Assembly: GCA_014382365.1 (NCBI GenBank)
Contig: JACNJW010000019.1
Coordinates: forward strand, 29,104 to 93,103
Source: SAR324 cluster bacterium
Lineage (GTDB): Bacteria; SAR324; NAC60-12
Length of the DNA stretch: 64,000 bases
Direction: 5' to 3'
Shown here one piece after another: positions 35,338 to 44,563 of this stretch. Position numbers and translations under genes: made by a program. The notes beneath the pieces were generated by a model. It was not told where the DNA came from, made no database searches, and saw only the letters and a list, made by a program, of their open reading frames with translations. The first letter of the stretch is position 1. Each line of letters opens with the position of its first letter.

Positions 35338-36081
35338 CTATTTTCGACGTAAATTGCTGAAAGAAAAGGTGTTACTTGAAAATTTTGGTTCAAAATCAAT
35401 TGTTATGTAGCGAATCAAAGTCCTGCTTTTTTTGTTAAGTGTGCGCATTTCCATAACTGCAGGAATCATTTTTCCTCCCATTTGCTGGAATCCGCTAAAT
35501 TCCATAATCCGTTTTTTTTCTCCATTTTCATTGTAGTAAATCTGCTCAACCGGCATAAAGTCAAGACGCCGAATACTGATGGAAATTTTACCCCAGACGG
35601 TAACTGTCTCTTTTTTTGGCAGCAGCACAATAAAATAGAACTGATCCGGAGCTGCAGGATGATCTTTCAGACTGGCATGGTAATCTTCGGCTAGTGTGTT
35701 TTCCTTGACCAAATCATCGTTGGTGAAATCAGAGCCCATCCAGGAGTTCATCATCATTGACGGTGGAACTTTGAGGACCTTGTTTATTTTTGGAAAATAA
35801 TTCCACATCTGATTTCCAAGTTTAAGCGTTTTGATCCCTCTATCTTTACGTGGAGATAATATTTTTATGAGCGTATCATTCATTCCACGTGACCAGACTT
35901 CCATCTCGGTAGTACGCTCCCAATTTTCAGTCACAATCTTCATTTCCATGGTTGCATGACTTGAATCACTGCGGTAAAGCTCGTCCACCCTGTCCAGTAA
36001 ATCTTCAACAGTTGTTTCTGCAGAAACAGAAAAAACGAGCCCAAAAAGTATAATTACGGAAAAGAGGATTTGTTTCATCAT
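35338..36081 (-). CDS. LolA-like outer-membrane lipoprotein-sorting protein
   Basis: A 247-residue periplasmic carrier-like protein. The signal peptide MMKQILFSVIILFGLVFSVS ends at AE, and the mature part starts TTVEDLLDRVDELYRSDSSH. LolA-like family hallmarks are HATMEMKIVTENWERTTEME, PRKDRGIKTLKLGNQMWNYF, MMMNSWMGSDFTNDDLVKE and MPVEQIYYNENGEKKRIMEF. These proteins are found with RND or ABC exporters and presumably ferry a lipidic cargo between membranes. ATG 36081 (or 36078) is chosen for the signal peptide; the frame extends to 36135. It heads a probable six-gene operon. Confidence 0.88.
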   Translation of the reverse strand: MMKQILFSVIILFGLVFSVSAETTVEDLLDRVDELYRSDSSHATMEMKIVTENWERTTEMEVWSRGMNDTLIKILSPRKDRGIKTLKLGNQMWNYFPKINKVLKVPPSMMMNSWMGSDFTNDDLVKENTLAEDYHASLKDHPAAPDQFYFIVLLPKKETVTVWGKISISIRRLDFMPVEQIYYNENGEKKRIMEFSGFQQMGGKMIPAVMEMRTLNKKSRTLIRYITIDFEPKFSSNTFSFSNLRRK

Positions 36082-36192
36082 GGAATTAGTTGAGAGGATT
36101 TTTGCTTCGAGCAATTCTGAGTACCTTTTTCTCACAACAACAAAAGAAGTACAATACGTAAATATCCCTAGATTTGCTGAAATATTAAAGTT

Positions 36193-37320
36193 TTAAACAA
36201 TAAGAGCGTCTTCTATTTCTGCCAAAACTTCCGGATTTTTTTCAGTTTTTCTTGCTTCTTCCAGTTTTGTTTTTGCCTGCAAATCCGGAATTTGACCGAG
36301 TGCCCAGGCTGCATGACTGCGTATCAAAGATTCTGTATCCTGAAGCCCCAAACTGAGTGCCGGAATTGCTTGAGGATCTGCCCAGTTACCTAAAGCAACT
36401 GCTACGTTACGTGAAAAGCCCCGACGTTTTGCTCGTTTGACCGGGCTATTCCGGAAACGCTTGCTGAAGGCGGCTTGGTCCAGTTTCATCAAATCAAGCA
36501 AACGCGGTGCTACGTTTTCCGGACGAGGCTGAAGTGCTGTTTCCTTCGACTTTGGAGCATCCTTGTTCCAAGGACAGACTTGCTGGCATATATCACAACC
36601 GAAAATGAGATTGCCCATTTTTGGACGCAATTCTGTTGGGATAGCCTCTTTCAGTTCAATAGTCAAATATGAAATACAGCGTCTGGCATCAACAGTACGA
36701 TCTGCCACTATGGCCTCAGTGGGACAGGCTTCAATACAAATTGTGCAGGTTCCGCAATCAACACGTGTGAAAGGCAAATCTGTTTCCAACTGTACATCTA
36801 CCAACAGTTCTGCCAGAAAAAACCATGAGCCTTTTTTCCAGTTAATCAAATTTGAATGTTTGCCAATCCATCCCAGACCTGCACGCTGTGCCACTTCTCG
36901 CTCTAAAACTGGTCCGGAATCCACGAAACTGCGTGAAAGCTTTCCCGCATTTAATTCCTCTCTCAGATAATTTTCCAGTTTGCTCAGCTTGCTGCGAATC
37001 AATTTGTGATAATCATCACCCCAGGCATAGCGACTGATGCAGCCAAGTTCTGGATTATTAATGCGGAATGATGGTTCAACCGTATTATAATTAAAACCAA
37101 GTGCAAGTAGAGTCATTGTTTGCGGAAGTAAACGGCGGGGATCTTCTTTCAATTCTGCATGACGTTCCAAATAAGCCATTGAACCGGCATAGCCTTTTTT
37201 GAGCCATGCATTGTAAATGTCAATGCTTTTGCTGCGTGAAACAGGAACTGCACCTACCAGTTCAAAACCTAATTCTGCAGCTTTTTGCTTTAACAGACGG
37301 GTGAGAGAAGCAGTGCTCAT
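36193..37320 (-). CDS. queG: Epoxyqueuosine reductase
   Basis: A cobalamin- and iron-sulfur-dependent enzyme that makes queuosine in tRNA from epoxyqueuosine. The 375-residue protein has FVDSGPVLEREVAQRAGLGW (active-site Asp), and two [4Fe-4S] motifs, CGTCTICIEACP and GCDICQQVCPWN. Its C-terminus is a HEAT-like repeat region (AIPALSLGLQDTESLIRSHA), as in full-length QueG. It starts eight bases after the aminotransferase gene and is probably cotranscribed with it. Other queuosine genes are absent from the window. Confidence 0.95.
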   Translation of the reverse strand: MSTASLTRLLKQKAAELGFELVGAVPVSRSKSIDIYNAWLKKGYAGSMAYLERHAELKEDPRRLLPQTMTLLALGFNYNTVEPSFRINNPELGCISRYAWGDDYHKLIRSKLSKLENYLREELNAGKLSRSFVDSGPVLEREVAQRAGLGWIGKHSNLINWKKGSWFFLAELLVDVQLETDLPFTRVDCGTCTICIEACPTEAIVADRTVDARRCISYLTIELKEAIPTELRPKMGNLIFGCDICQQVCPWNKDAPKSKETALQPRPENVAPRLLDLMKLDQAAFSKRFRNSPVKRAKRRGFSRNVAVALGNWADPQAIPALSLGLQDTESLIRSHAAWALGQIPDLQAKTKLEEARKTEKNPEVLAEIEDALIV

Positions 37321-37328
37321 TCCAGTTA

Positions 37329-38537
37329 TTAATCCACTAAATTCTCTGGATCAATCACCAGATTTCGCTCCAACTCAGCCATGCCCAAACTAACATCAAG
37401 ATCGACACCTTCCTGTCTGCAACTCATCCCAAGTGCATAGAGAACCTTGAAAAGGTTATGTGAGCGGCACTGTTCTCCCATTTGTCCAATACGCATAATA
37501 TCCAGACCAAAGGCTCCGGACACTTCAACATTGAAGCGGCTGGACATGATTTTTCGAATCTGTGAGCTTTCGGTGTCATTTGGGGTTTTGATTGCTACAA
37601 CAGAATTGAGACGGTCTTTGATTGCTACAAAGAGTTTCAAACCCATTGTCTCAATCCCAGACTGTAAAGCAATGGAACTGATTCTATGACGTTCAAAACG
37701 CACAGGCAGAGTCTCTTCACAAATTTGCCGCAGTGCTTCGTGCAAAGCCAAAATTCCTGGAACAGGTGCCGTGTAATGATATTGCTGTGAACCCCAAAAT
37801 GTTTGTGCACGCAGTGCATCCAGACACCAGTGCGGTAAACGTTCTTTTCGCGATTCAATTGTCTTCCAGGCATCTTCTGAAAAAGCAATCAATGAAACTC
37901 CCGGAATCGAAGACAAACCCTTTTGTCCGCCTGCAATGGCAACATCAACACCCCATTCATCCATTTGCAAAGGCATAGTAGTCAAGGTGCAAACTGCATC
38001 AACAACCACAAGTACACCATGTTCTTTTGCCAGCTTTGCAACTTCCGGCAGGCATTTCATTTCTACTCCGCAGGAAGTTTCACCCTGTGTCATTGTGATC
38101 ACATCAAAGTGCTTTTTAGACAATGCTTCACGAACTTGTTCTGTACGAACAGGTTGAATTCCTTTTGACTCAATTACTGTCACATCTGCTCCAACAGCTT
38201 CAGCCATTTCCGCCATGCGTCCACTGAAAGTTCCCATTGACAAAGCTAAAACACTTCTTCCGGGCCACAATAAATTGGTGATGGCCATTTCCATAGCCGC
38301 AGAAGCTGGTCCGGAGACACCAATAATTTTATCTGAAACAGTCTGAAAGGCATAACGCCCCATGATTTTTACATTGCTGATCACTGCATCCATGGTTTCA
38401 CCAAGATGATTGATCACAACTCCATTTGCGCGTGATACTGCATGTGAAATCGGAACTGGACCTGCACCCATCAACAGCAATGGTTCTGTAGGCAGGATGG
38501 CATCTAACTGCTGTGTTTCAGGAGGAGAATAAGGCAT
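37329..38537 (-). CDS. Class V aminotransferase (alanine-glyoxylate/serine-pyruvate type)
   Basis: A PLP aminotransferase of 402 residues. LLLMGAGPVPISHAV at the start and NHLGETMDAVI mark the alanine-glyoxylate aminotransferase family. VSGPASAAMEMAITNLLWPG binds the cofactor phosphate, VVDAVCTLTTMPLQMDEW holds the PLP-ring Asp, and the Schiff-base Lys lies in IAGGQKGLSSIPG. The specific amino donor is unknown; glyoxylate or pyridoxamine-pyruvate chemistry are options. The ATG at 38537 is preferred over a longer TTG-initiated frame to 38585. It precedes queG by eight bases and follows putA. Confidence 0.85.
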   Translation of the reverse strand: MPYSPPETQQLDAILPTEPLLLMGAGPVPISHAVSRANGVVINHLGETMDAVISNVKIMGRYAFQTVSDKIIGVSGPASAAMEMAITNLLWPGRSVLALSMGTFSGRMAEMAEAVGADVTVIESKGIQPVRTEQVREALSKKHFDVITMTQGETSCGVEMKCLPEVAKLAKEHGVLVVVDAVCTLTTMPLQMDEWGVDVAIAGGQKGLSSIPGVSLIAFSEDAWKTIESRKERLPHWCLDALRAQTFWGSQQYHYTAPVPGILALHEALRQICEETLPVRFERHRISSIALQSGIETMGLKLFVAIKDRLNSVVAIKTPNDTESSQIRKIMSSRFNVEVSGAFGLDIMRIGQMGEQCRSHNLFKVLYALGMSCRQEGVDLDVSLGMAELERNLVIDPENLVD

Positions 38538-38647
38538 CTGAGCAAGATTATCTGAGGTGATAGTATTGCTTGATCTGCTTTGCAATAATTACGCTCAAGG
38601 ATAACTTTATCTGCAATAAATTGAGTTTTAATAATTAATTATAACTC

Positions 38648-41600
38648 TCAAAGATCGCGTTCGCCTAAATTACCGTAGCGGTGATAATCTGAGGAAATAC
38701 TTTGCTCACGTAAATAACGCAGCATTTCAATTCGGCCTTCGGCCAGTGGAACGTGGCGGGAAACGTGTTTACCCAATTTGGCAGCGGCCTGATGAATTGT
38801 TTGTGGCACACGATCGGGATGGGCGTAGCGTAAACGGTCGATGCCCGAAAGTCGTACGGAAAGTTCTTTATCACTTTCGCTGCAAAATTTAACGGAATCA
38901 CACAAGCGCTGTCCATCTTTTCCACTAAGAAATTCGGTAACAGAATTTTTCAAATTCTTATGTAAACTGACTTCAACTTCACATTTCGCTATCCGCGCAG
39001 CGGCAATGCGGATCAGCGTTTCAAAGAGTCCGTCGTCCTTGTGTAGACGCACAGTTACTTTGCCGACAGGCAGATAACGAAACAAGTTGTCCTGTCCACG
39101 CAAACGGAAAAAATCCTGCTCACCTGAAAATTCACTTTCATATTGAAAAAGGCAGCTGTAAATTGCCTGAATTGTTTTATGCAATTCGTTGCGGATTTGT
39201 GCGTGTTCACTGCGGATGAGTTCAGTTTGCCAGTTCCTGGCAAGACTCTGTAAAGGAGATTCTACACGTAACGGCCCTTGAGTTGGCATATCACTTTCCT
39301 CAATTTTACAAAACTGCATCGCATAATTCGGGCTTCCGGCTTTGATTCCGGCACCGATTGCGGAAAGTCCCATGCCGCCAAAGGGTTGCCGCAGGACAAT
39401 TGCTCCGGTTGTTACACGATTAATGTAAAGGTTTCCAGCTAGAATTTTCTCAGTCCAGATTTTTTGTTCCCGCGGATCCAGACTTTCAAGTCCTGATGTC
39501 AAACCGTAAGGGGTGTCGTTGACAATTTCAATTGCATCTTCCAGCGACTCTGCCCGCATCACCGACAGCAGTGGCCCGAAAAATTCTGTCTGATGTGAAT
39601 AACTTCCACGCCGTACACCCCACTTTACTGCAGGCTGCCAAAGTTTTGGATTGTTTTCAGCACACTTTGGCGGAGCTTCCCCGGCGAGCGGCAAAGCCCA
39701 TCTTTCTCCCGTTCCCAAAGTTTCAAAACCTTTCCGCAAATCAGCCAACGGTTCCCGAATCAGTGGTCCCATTTTGTTGGAGAAATTCCAGACAGAACCT
39801 ACTTTCAAAGTTTGAATTGCATCCAGCAATTGTTTGCGGAAAATTTCATCTTCATAAACTTCTTTTTCTAAAACCAGCAGCGATGTCGCCGAACATTTTT
39901 GTCCACTGTGACTGAACGCCGAGTGCAAAATATGTTCGACCGCCTGATCACGGTCAGCCATGGCGGTGACAATAGTTGCATTTTTTCCTCCAGTTTCTGC
40001 AGATAATTCTGCATCGGGACGCTTTTCCAACAATTCCAGTGCTGTTTTTGTTCCTCCTGTAAAAATAATAGCATCCACATCCGAGTGTCCGGATAAAGTT
40101 TGAATTGGTTCTCCATCTTCACAGGTAACTAGCTGCAATGCTTCACGGGGAATTCCGGCATCCCAAAAACATTCCGCAATTGCTAAACCCAGTGGAAAGG
40201 CCAGCGGGGAGGGTTTAAACAAAACCGTGTTTCCAGCAGCCAAGGCAGCAGCTACACCTCCGGTAGGAATCGCAATCGGGAAATTCCATGGTGGAATCAC
40301 CAGAACCACACCTTGAGGTGACAATTTCAATGAGGTCTGTTTCTCCAGCAAACTCAACGAATGCGGATAATATTCGATAAAATCAATTGCTTCCGAAATT
40401 TCCGGATCGCTTTCATAAAATGTTTTTCCGCAAACGGCTGCCGCAATTCCAATTAAATCACCCCGTCTTTTCCTCATATTCATTGCTGCTACGGAAAGCA
40501 GTTCGTGACGTTCCGCCACACCGGAATTTCCGGTGCGTGTCGTTTGCCGCCAGTTTGATGGATCGTCTTTAGCAATTTTTACTGCTTTGATCACATCCGT
40601 TTTTGTAGCAAGTGCAACAGTATAAACCGCTGGCACATCAGGTTGTGATGGATCAAAATACAAATGTTGTTTTCGTTTGGCTTTAATTTCAGTTTTACCT
40701 ATGTAAAGCGGAATATTTTTGATTTTTGTTTTACTAGTCGGCATCCATTTTTTACGTATTTTTTCAGCCCATTTTTGATTTTCCGGAAGCACCCAATCCG
40801 TGTCCGCCTCATTCCGGAAGATCGGATCTGCAAATGTGCCTATTTTTTCCGGAAAGATTTCTTTGTTACGGTTTTGCTGACGACGAGGTTCAGCAGCAAT
40901 TTTATCTTTCAAATGCCATGCTTCAAGAAATTGATTTTCAAGAAATTGCCATTCTCCGGAACCAACTCGAATATCAAATGAGTGACGTAAAAAATTATCT
41001 GGACTTGTATTTTCATCGAGGCGCCTTACCAAGTATGCAATTGCACTGATGAAATTATCCTTACTGGTAACCGGAGTATAAAGTAACAAATTTGCTTTAT
41101 CTTTTTCTCCATTCAGATTTTCTTCCTGAATTGTTCTACGCACATGATCTGCCATACCTTCGAGCATTTCAAACACCAAACCCTCTGAAACACCTTGCTC
41201 TTCAGCAAGAATTTTTGTGTAAGCCAAGTCAAATAAATTGTGAGATGCCAAACCAAAATGCACTGCTGCAATATTTTCCGGTTGAAGTCCATATTCGAGC
41301 ATACGTTTGAAATTTGCATCAGTTTCAATTTTAGAATCATAAACAGTCAACGGCCAGCCAAAGACTTCTGCTTCGACTGCTTCCATCACCAAATTTGCAC
41401 CTTTTACCAAACGCATTTTAACTGGACTGCCACCGTTTTTGACACGCTTTTTGGCCCATTTTATAAGTTCCTGCTGACGTAAATATGAATCAGGAAGATA
41501 GGCTTGTAATACAATTCCGGCTTCCAGATCTTTAAATTCAGGCTGGTCGAGAGTGCGCATGAAAGCTGACATTGTCAAATCCAAATCGTGATAGGCTTCC

Positions 41601-42301
41601 ATGTCCAAATTGACAAATTTCGGGTGGCGTGTGCCGTCACTGTGAGTTACCGGATTTTCCAAAGCAATTCTGTAGAGTTCAGAAAGCCGCTTACAAATCA
41701 ACTCGAGTTCATTCTCAAAACCAAGTGGATGAAGTTGTGCAACTATGTTTGAAATTTTGATAGAAATAGTGTGAATGTCCGGATTCCGCAGCGAATCTCC
41801 GTAATGCTGCAAACGGTTTTGTGCTTCACCTTCACCCAGCACAGCTTCACCAAGATGATTGAGATTGACCTGCACTCCTTCATCCAGACGTTTATTCAAA
41901 TGTGCTTTCAGAAATTCTAATTCTTCCGGAAGAATGGTACGACGAGTATCTTCGCGGATTTTCCTTAAAATTTGGGAGTGAGAGATTTGTGGAACAAGGC
42001 TGCCAAAATGCAAAAATATTTTGAGCAACCACTGTTCAATTTGTGGGAAAAAACGGGGAATGCCGTGATGCTGCAGAAGATACCGGAATTGATCCACTAC
42101 ACGACGTGGATTTCCGGAACGAAAACTCTGATCAATCAAATGCATGACCACTGTTTTATCGCTAGGATTTTGCAGCAAACGACGCATCATTTGCTGCTGG
42201 GTCAATTCATCTTTGGTTCGTAAAGTGTTGGCCCGTTTTTGCCAGTTTTCTGCAAGAGCCAGAGATTTGTGCAGAATTTCCGGAAGATCAGTTTTATTCA
42301 T
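38648..42301 (-). CDS. putA: Bifunctional proline dehydrogenase / glutamate-semialdehyde dehydrogenase
   Basis: It oxidises proline to glutamate in two steps. The 1217-residue protein has an N-terminal helical arm, a PRODH barrel with DMEAYHDLDLTMSAFMRTL, RLVKGANLVMEAVEAE and FEMLEGMAD, then an ALDH module with VVLVIPPWNFPIAIPTGG, ELSAETGGKNATI and the catalytic Cys in HSGQKCSATS. A further C-terminal domain of about 200 residues follows. The ribbon-helix-helix DNA-binding domain of enterobacterial PutA is absent, so it should not be a self-repressor. No putP transporter is adjacent. Confidence 0.96.
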   Translation of the reverse strand: MNKTDLPEILHKSLALAENWQKRANTLRTKDELTQQQMMRRLLQNPSDKTVVMHLIDQSFRSGNPRRVVDQFRYLLQHHGIPRFFPQIEQWLLKIFLHFGSLVPQISHSQILRKIREDTRRTILPEELEFLKAHLNKRLDEGVQVNLNHLGEAVLGEGEAQNRLQHYGDSLRNPDIHTISIKISNIVAQLHPLGFENELELICKRLSELYRIALENPVTHSDGTRHPKFVNLDMEAYHDLDLTMSAFMRTLDQPEFKDLEAGIVLQAYLPDSYLRQQELIKWAKKRVKNGGSPVKMRLVKGANLVMEAVEAEVFGWPLTVYDSKIETDANFKRMLEYGLQPENIAAVHFGLASHNLFDLAYTKILAEEQGVSEGLVFEMLEGMADHVRRTIQEENLNGEKDKANLLLYTPVTSKDNFISAIAYLVRRLDENTSPDNFLRHSFDIRVGSGEWQFLENQFLEAWHLKDKIAAEPRRQQNRNKEIFPEKIGTFADPIFRNEADTDWVLPENQKWAEKIRKKWMPTSKTKIKNIPLYIGKTEIKAKRKQHLYFDPSQPDVPAVYTVALATKTDVIKAVKIAKDDPSNWRQTTRTGNSGVAERHELLSVAAMNMRKRRGDLIGIAAAVCGKTFYESDPEISEAIDFIEYYPHSLSLLEKQTSLKLSPQGVVLVIPPWNFPIAIPTGGVAAALAAGNTVLFKPSPLAFPLGLAIAECFWDAGIPREALQLVTCEDGEPIQTLSGHSDVDAIIFTGGTKTALELLEKRPDAELSAETGGKNATIVTAMADRDQAVEHILHSAFSHSGQKCSATSLLVLEKEVYEDEIFRKQLLDAIQTLKVGSVWNFSNKMGPLIREPLADLRKGFETLGTGERWALPLAGEAPPKCAENNPKLWQPAVKWGVRRGSYSHQTEFFGPLLSVMRAESLEDAIEIVNDTPYGLTSGLESLDPREQKIWTEKILAGNLYINRVTTGAIVLRQPFGGMGLSAIGAGIKAGSPNYAMQFCKIEESDMPTQGPLRVESPLQSLARNWQTELIRSEHAQIRNELHKTIQAIYSCLFQYESEFSGEQDFFRLRGQDNLFRYLPVGKVTVRLHKDDGLFETLIRIAAARIAKCEVEVSLHKNLKNSVTEFLSGKDGQRLCDSVKFCSESDKELSVRLSGIDRLRYAHPDRVPQTIHQAAAKLGKHVSRHVPLAEGRIEMLRYLREQSISSDYHRYGNLGERDL

Positions 42302-42330
42302 GGAAGTTATGTCTGATAAACTCGCAAAAA

Positions 42331-42428
42331 CTCAAAATGACACACTAATTTGTAATTGCGAACAAAGCAGATAATTATTCAAAGAGCAACAATCTAATAT
42401 TAAGATTTTCGCTTTGCTCAAAATGACA
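42331..42428. repeat. Degenerate dispersed palindromic repeat upstream of putA
   Basis: The 12-mer CTCAAAATGACA occurs at 42331-42342 and 42417-42428. The second copy is preceded by AAGATTTTCGCTTTG, giving the GCTC-AAATGACA consensus of small dispersed palindromic repeats found in many bacterial genomes. A related inverted pair is at 58551-58628. Confidence 0.35.
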
Positions 42429-42467
42429 TATTTTGGATTTAAAATATTTTACGAGACTTTTATGTTA

Positions 42468-42503
42468 AAATGTTCCCCAATTTTTTCAATACAGGGAACA
42501 TTT
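42468..42503. repeat. Strong hairpin between bioY and putA
   Basis: AAATGTTCCC (42468-42477) pairs perfectly with GGGAACATTT (42494-42503) over a 16-nt T-rich loop. Neither side has a T-run outside the stem, so it is not a textbook terminator. It lies about 80 bases after the bioY stop and may protect or end that transcript. Confidence 0.45.
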
Positions 42504-42580
42504 ATCTAAATGTGTAAAAGGTGAGTCAAACCGGATCGCAATGCAAAGCGTTGAATACCGGAACCGTAATGAACAGAATA

Positions 42581-43189
42581 TTACTTTTTCAGCCAATCAA
42601 CTAATTTCCAGGCAGAAGGAAGAAGAAGCACCGCCATTGCAATTTTCAGTAAATCGCCCAGAACAAAAGGATAGAGACCTAATTCCAAAACAGGTTTATC
42701 CCAGCCAATCAGGCTGCCCAACCAGACCAAGCCGGATGCATAAAGCAGAATGTTGCCAATCAGCAGAGCAGCAAATAATTTGGCATAACTGCGGTCAAAT
42801 CCACGTTCTGCAAACCAGCCGCAGGCAGTGGCTGCTAGAAAGAAACCAACCAGGTAACCCGCTGTTGGTCCCATGAAAACAATAAGTCCACCTTTTCCAC
42901 CTGAAAATACCGGCAAACCAAGTGCACCTTCGGCTAAATACAAAGCGATGGTAATTCCTCCTAAGCGCCAGCCGTATGTTAAACCAATCAAGAAAACTGC
43001 AAAGGTCTGCAAAGTCAAAGGTACTGGAAAAAATGGAACTGATATTTGAGCACAGAGTGCAATCAAAACAGTACCTGCTATTGCCAAAACTACTTTGCGG
43101 AGCAATAGTTGAGACTTGCTGTCTGATCTTGTTGGAAAAAGTGTCTCAATTAAACTGGGATAATTCATAGCTAGAGTGTTACTTTTCAT
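42581..43189 (-). CDS. bioY: Biotin transporter BioY
   Basis: The S-component of an ECF-type biotin importer, 202 residues with about six membrane helices. Family signatures are CAQISVPFFPVPLTLQTFAV, GALGLPVFSGGKGG, FMGPTAGYLVGFFLAA, and GLYPFVLGDLLKIAMA. BioM and BioN are not adjacent, so it acts alone or with a shared energising module. The ATG at 43189 is chosen because TAAGG lies a few bases upstream. A perfect TCTGAC-N4-GTCAGA palindrome at 43229-43244 sits about 40 bases before the start. Confidence 0.95.
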   Translation of the reverse strand: MKSNTLAMNYPSLIETLFPTRSDSKSQLLLRKVVLAIAGTVLIALCAQISVPFFPVPLTLQTFAVFLIGLTYGWRLGGITIALYLAEGALGLPVFSGGKGGLIVFMGPTAGYLVGFFLAATACGWFAERGFDRSYAKLFAALLIGNILLYASGLVWLGSLIGWDKPVLELGLYPFVLGDLLKIAMAVLLLPSAWKLVDWLKK

Positions 43190-43228
43190 TTTGTACCTTA
43201 ACTGAGCTGGATGATGAAAACAGTTTTA

Positions 43229-43244
43229 TCTGACATTCGTCAGA
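43229..43244. promoter_or_regulatory. Palindrome upstream of bioY
   Basis: TCTGAC-ATTC-GTCAGA is a perfect 6+4+6 inverted repeat about 40 bases before the bioY ATG. It does not match the BirA or BioR operator consensus. It may be an operator of another regulator or a leader hairpin. Confidence 0.3.
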
Positions 43245-43447
43245 CACATTATTGCTTCTAATTCTATCAGCAAAACGCCAAATAGTGAATTTGTTTTTTT
43301 AGATTTAAACATTACAGTAAAAATGGGATAATTAACATGCAGATACTTTGAACAATAAGTACAGATTTTTTGTCAATATATACATTGTTTAAAAAATATT
43401 TTCTTTTTCATTAATCAATTTCATTACAAATATTCAATCACGGGGTC

Positions 43448-44473
43448 ATGATGAAATTAGCAATTTTAGGTGCAGGCCGAGTCGGTCAGACTTTGAAAAA
43501 ATTATTAGAAAATAAATTTGATATAATCGTTGGAGACTTACAGCAAAATTCTCCAGAAATTATTGCCGTTAATGCTGCGGATTCTAAAGGACTGTATAAG
43601 TTTTTGAGTGGCGTGAGTATAGTTATTTCTGCAGCTGATTTTACTGCAAACAAGCAAGTAGCATCAGCTGCAGTTGAGCTTGGTATCCATTATGTTGATC
43701 TGACGGAAGATGTTGAAACAACTCGATTTGTAAGGTCACTGGAATCTAATGCTCAAGTTTCGCTTGTGCCACAATGCGGTTTGGCTCCTGGTGCAATTGA
43801 TATTGTCGGTGCACATTTGCTGCGGCAGTTTGAAAAACCACTTTCCTTAAAATTGCGCGTTGGTGCACTGCCTTTGTACCCTGCAAATCGAATGTCTTAT
43901 TACTTGAGTTGGAATACTGCTGGACTCTTGAACGAATATGTACATCCCTGCGAGGCTATAGTTGAAGAGCAAAAAGTCATGTCCAAACCACTTGAGGGAC
44001 TGGAAAAAATAGAAATAGACGGCTACGAATATGAAGCCTTTAACACCTCCGGAGGTGCTGGAACACTGGTTGAAACATTTGCCGGAAAAGTGCAGGAACT
44101 GGATTACAAAACAATCCGTTATCCAGGTCATGTGGATTATTTACGTTTCATGTTTGAAGACCTCGGATTGAAGGAAAGAATGGATTTAGCAAATGAAATT
44201 TTTAATCACAACGTTCCTACTACTGAGGATGATGTTGTAGTCTTTTTTGCAAAAGCCATCGGCTATCTGGATGGAAAACTTACTGAGCGCAACTGGGTAC
44301 GCAAAATATACGGAAAAGATGGAATGACTGCTATTCAGCTGTGTACAGCCAGTGGAGCCGCTGAGGTAGTCTCGATGCTTGGAGAAGGTCTTTTAAAACC
44401 AGGATTCGTGAAACAGGAAGACCTTTCATTTGAACGTTTTATTCAGGGAGAATTTGGTAGAATTTTTGCCTGA
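43448..44473 (+). CDS. Saccharopine dehydrogenase-family protein
   Basis: A 341-residue NAD(P)-binding enzyme. The N-terminus MKLAILGAGRVGQTLKKLLE is the nucleotide loop. ISAADFTANKQVASAAVELG, HYVDLTEDVET and QCGLAPGAIDIVGAHLLRQF are typical of saccharopine dehydrogenase-like and lysine dehydrogenase proteins. The C-terminal domain carries SWNTAGLLNEYVHP and TSGGAGTLVETF. The exact reaction cannot be named; a role in lysine or carboxynorspermidine-type metabolism is possible. Either ATG of the ATGATG pair could start translation. It precedes the ferredoxin oxidoreductase genes by 90 bases. Confidence 0.85.
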   Translation: MMKLAILGAGRVGQTLKKLLENKFDIIVGDLQQNSPEIIAVNAADSKGLYKFLSGVSIVISAADFTANKQVASAAVELGIHYVDLTEDVETTRFVRSLESNAQVSLVPQCGLAPGAIDIVGAHLLRQFEKPLSLKLRVGALPLYPANRMSYYLSWNTAGLLNEYVHPCEAIVEEQKVMSKPLEGLEKIEIDGYEYEAFNTSGGAGTLVETFAGKVQELDYKTIRYPGHVDYLRFMFEDLGLKERMDLANEIFNHNVPTTEDDVVVFFAKAIGYLDGKLTERNWVRKIYGKDGMTAIQLCTASGAAEVVSMLGEGLLKPGFVKQEDLSFERFIQGEFGRIFA

Positions 44474-44563
44474 TAAACTGAATTGATCTGTCTTTAATTT
44501 CAAATGTGTTATTTTAGTTAGACCTTTTTTTTAATTATATATTTTCTGCCATTCAATTTAAGT

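Noticed and set aside
42541..42876. Plus-strand frame overlapping bioY
   Set aside because: It is antisense to bioY, which has clear family motifs.
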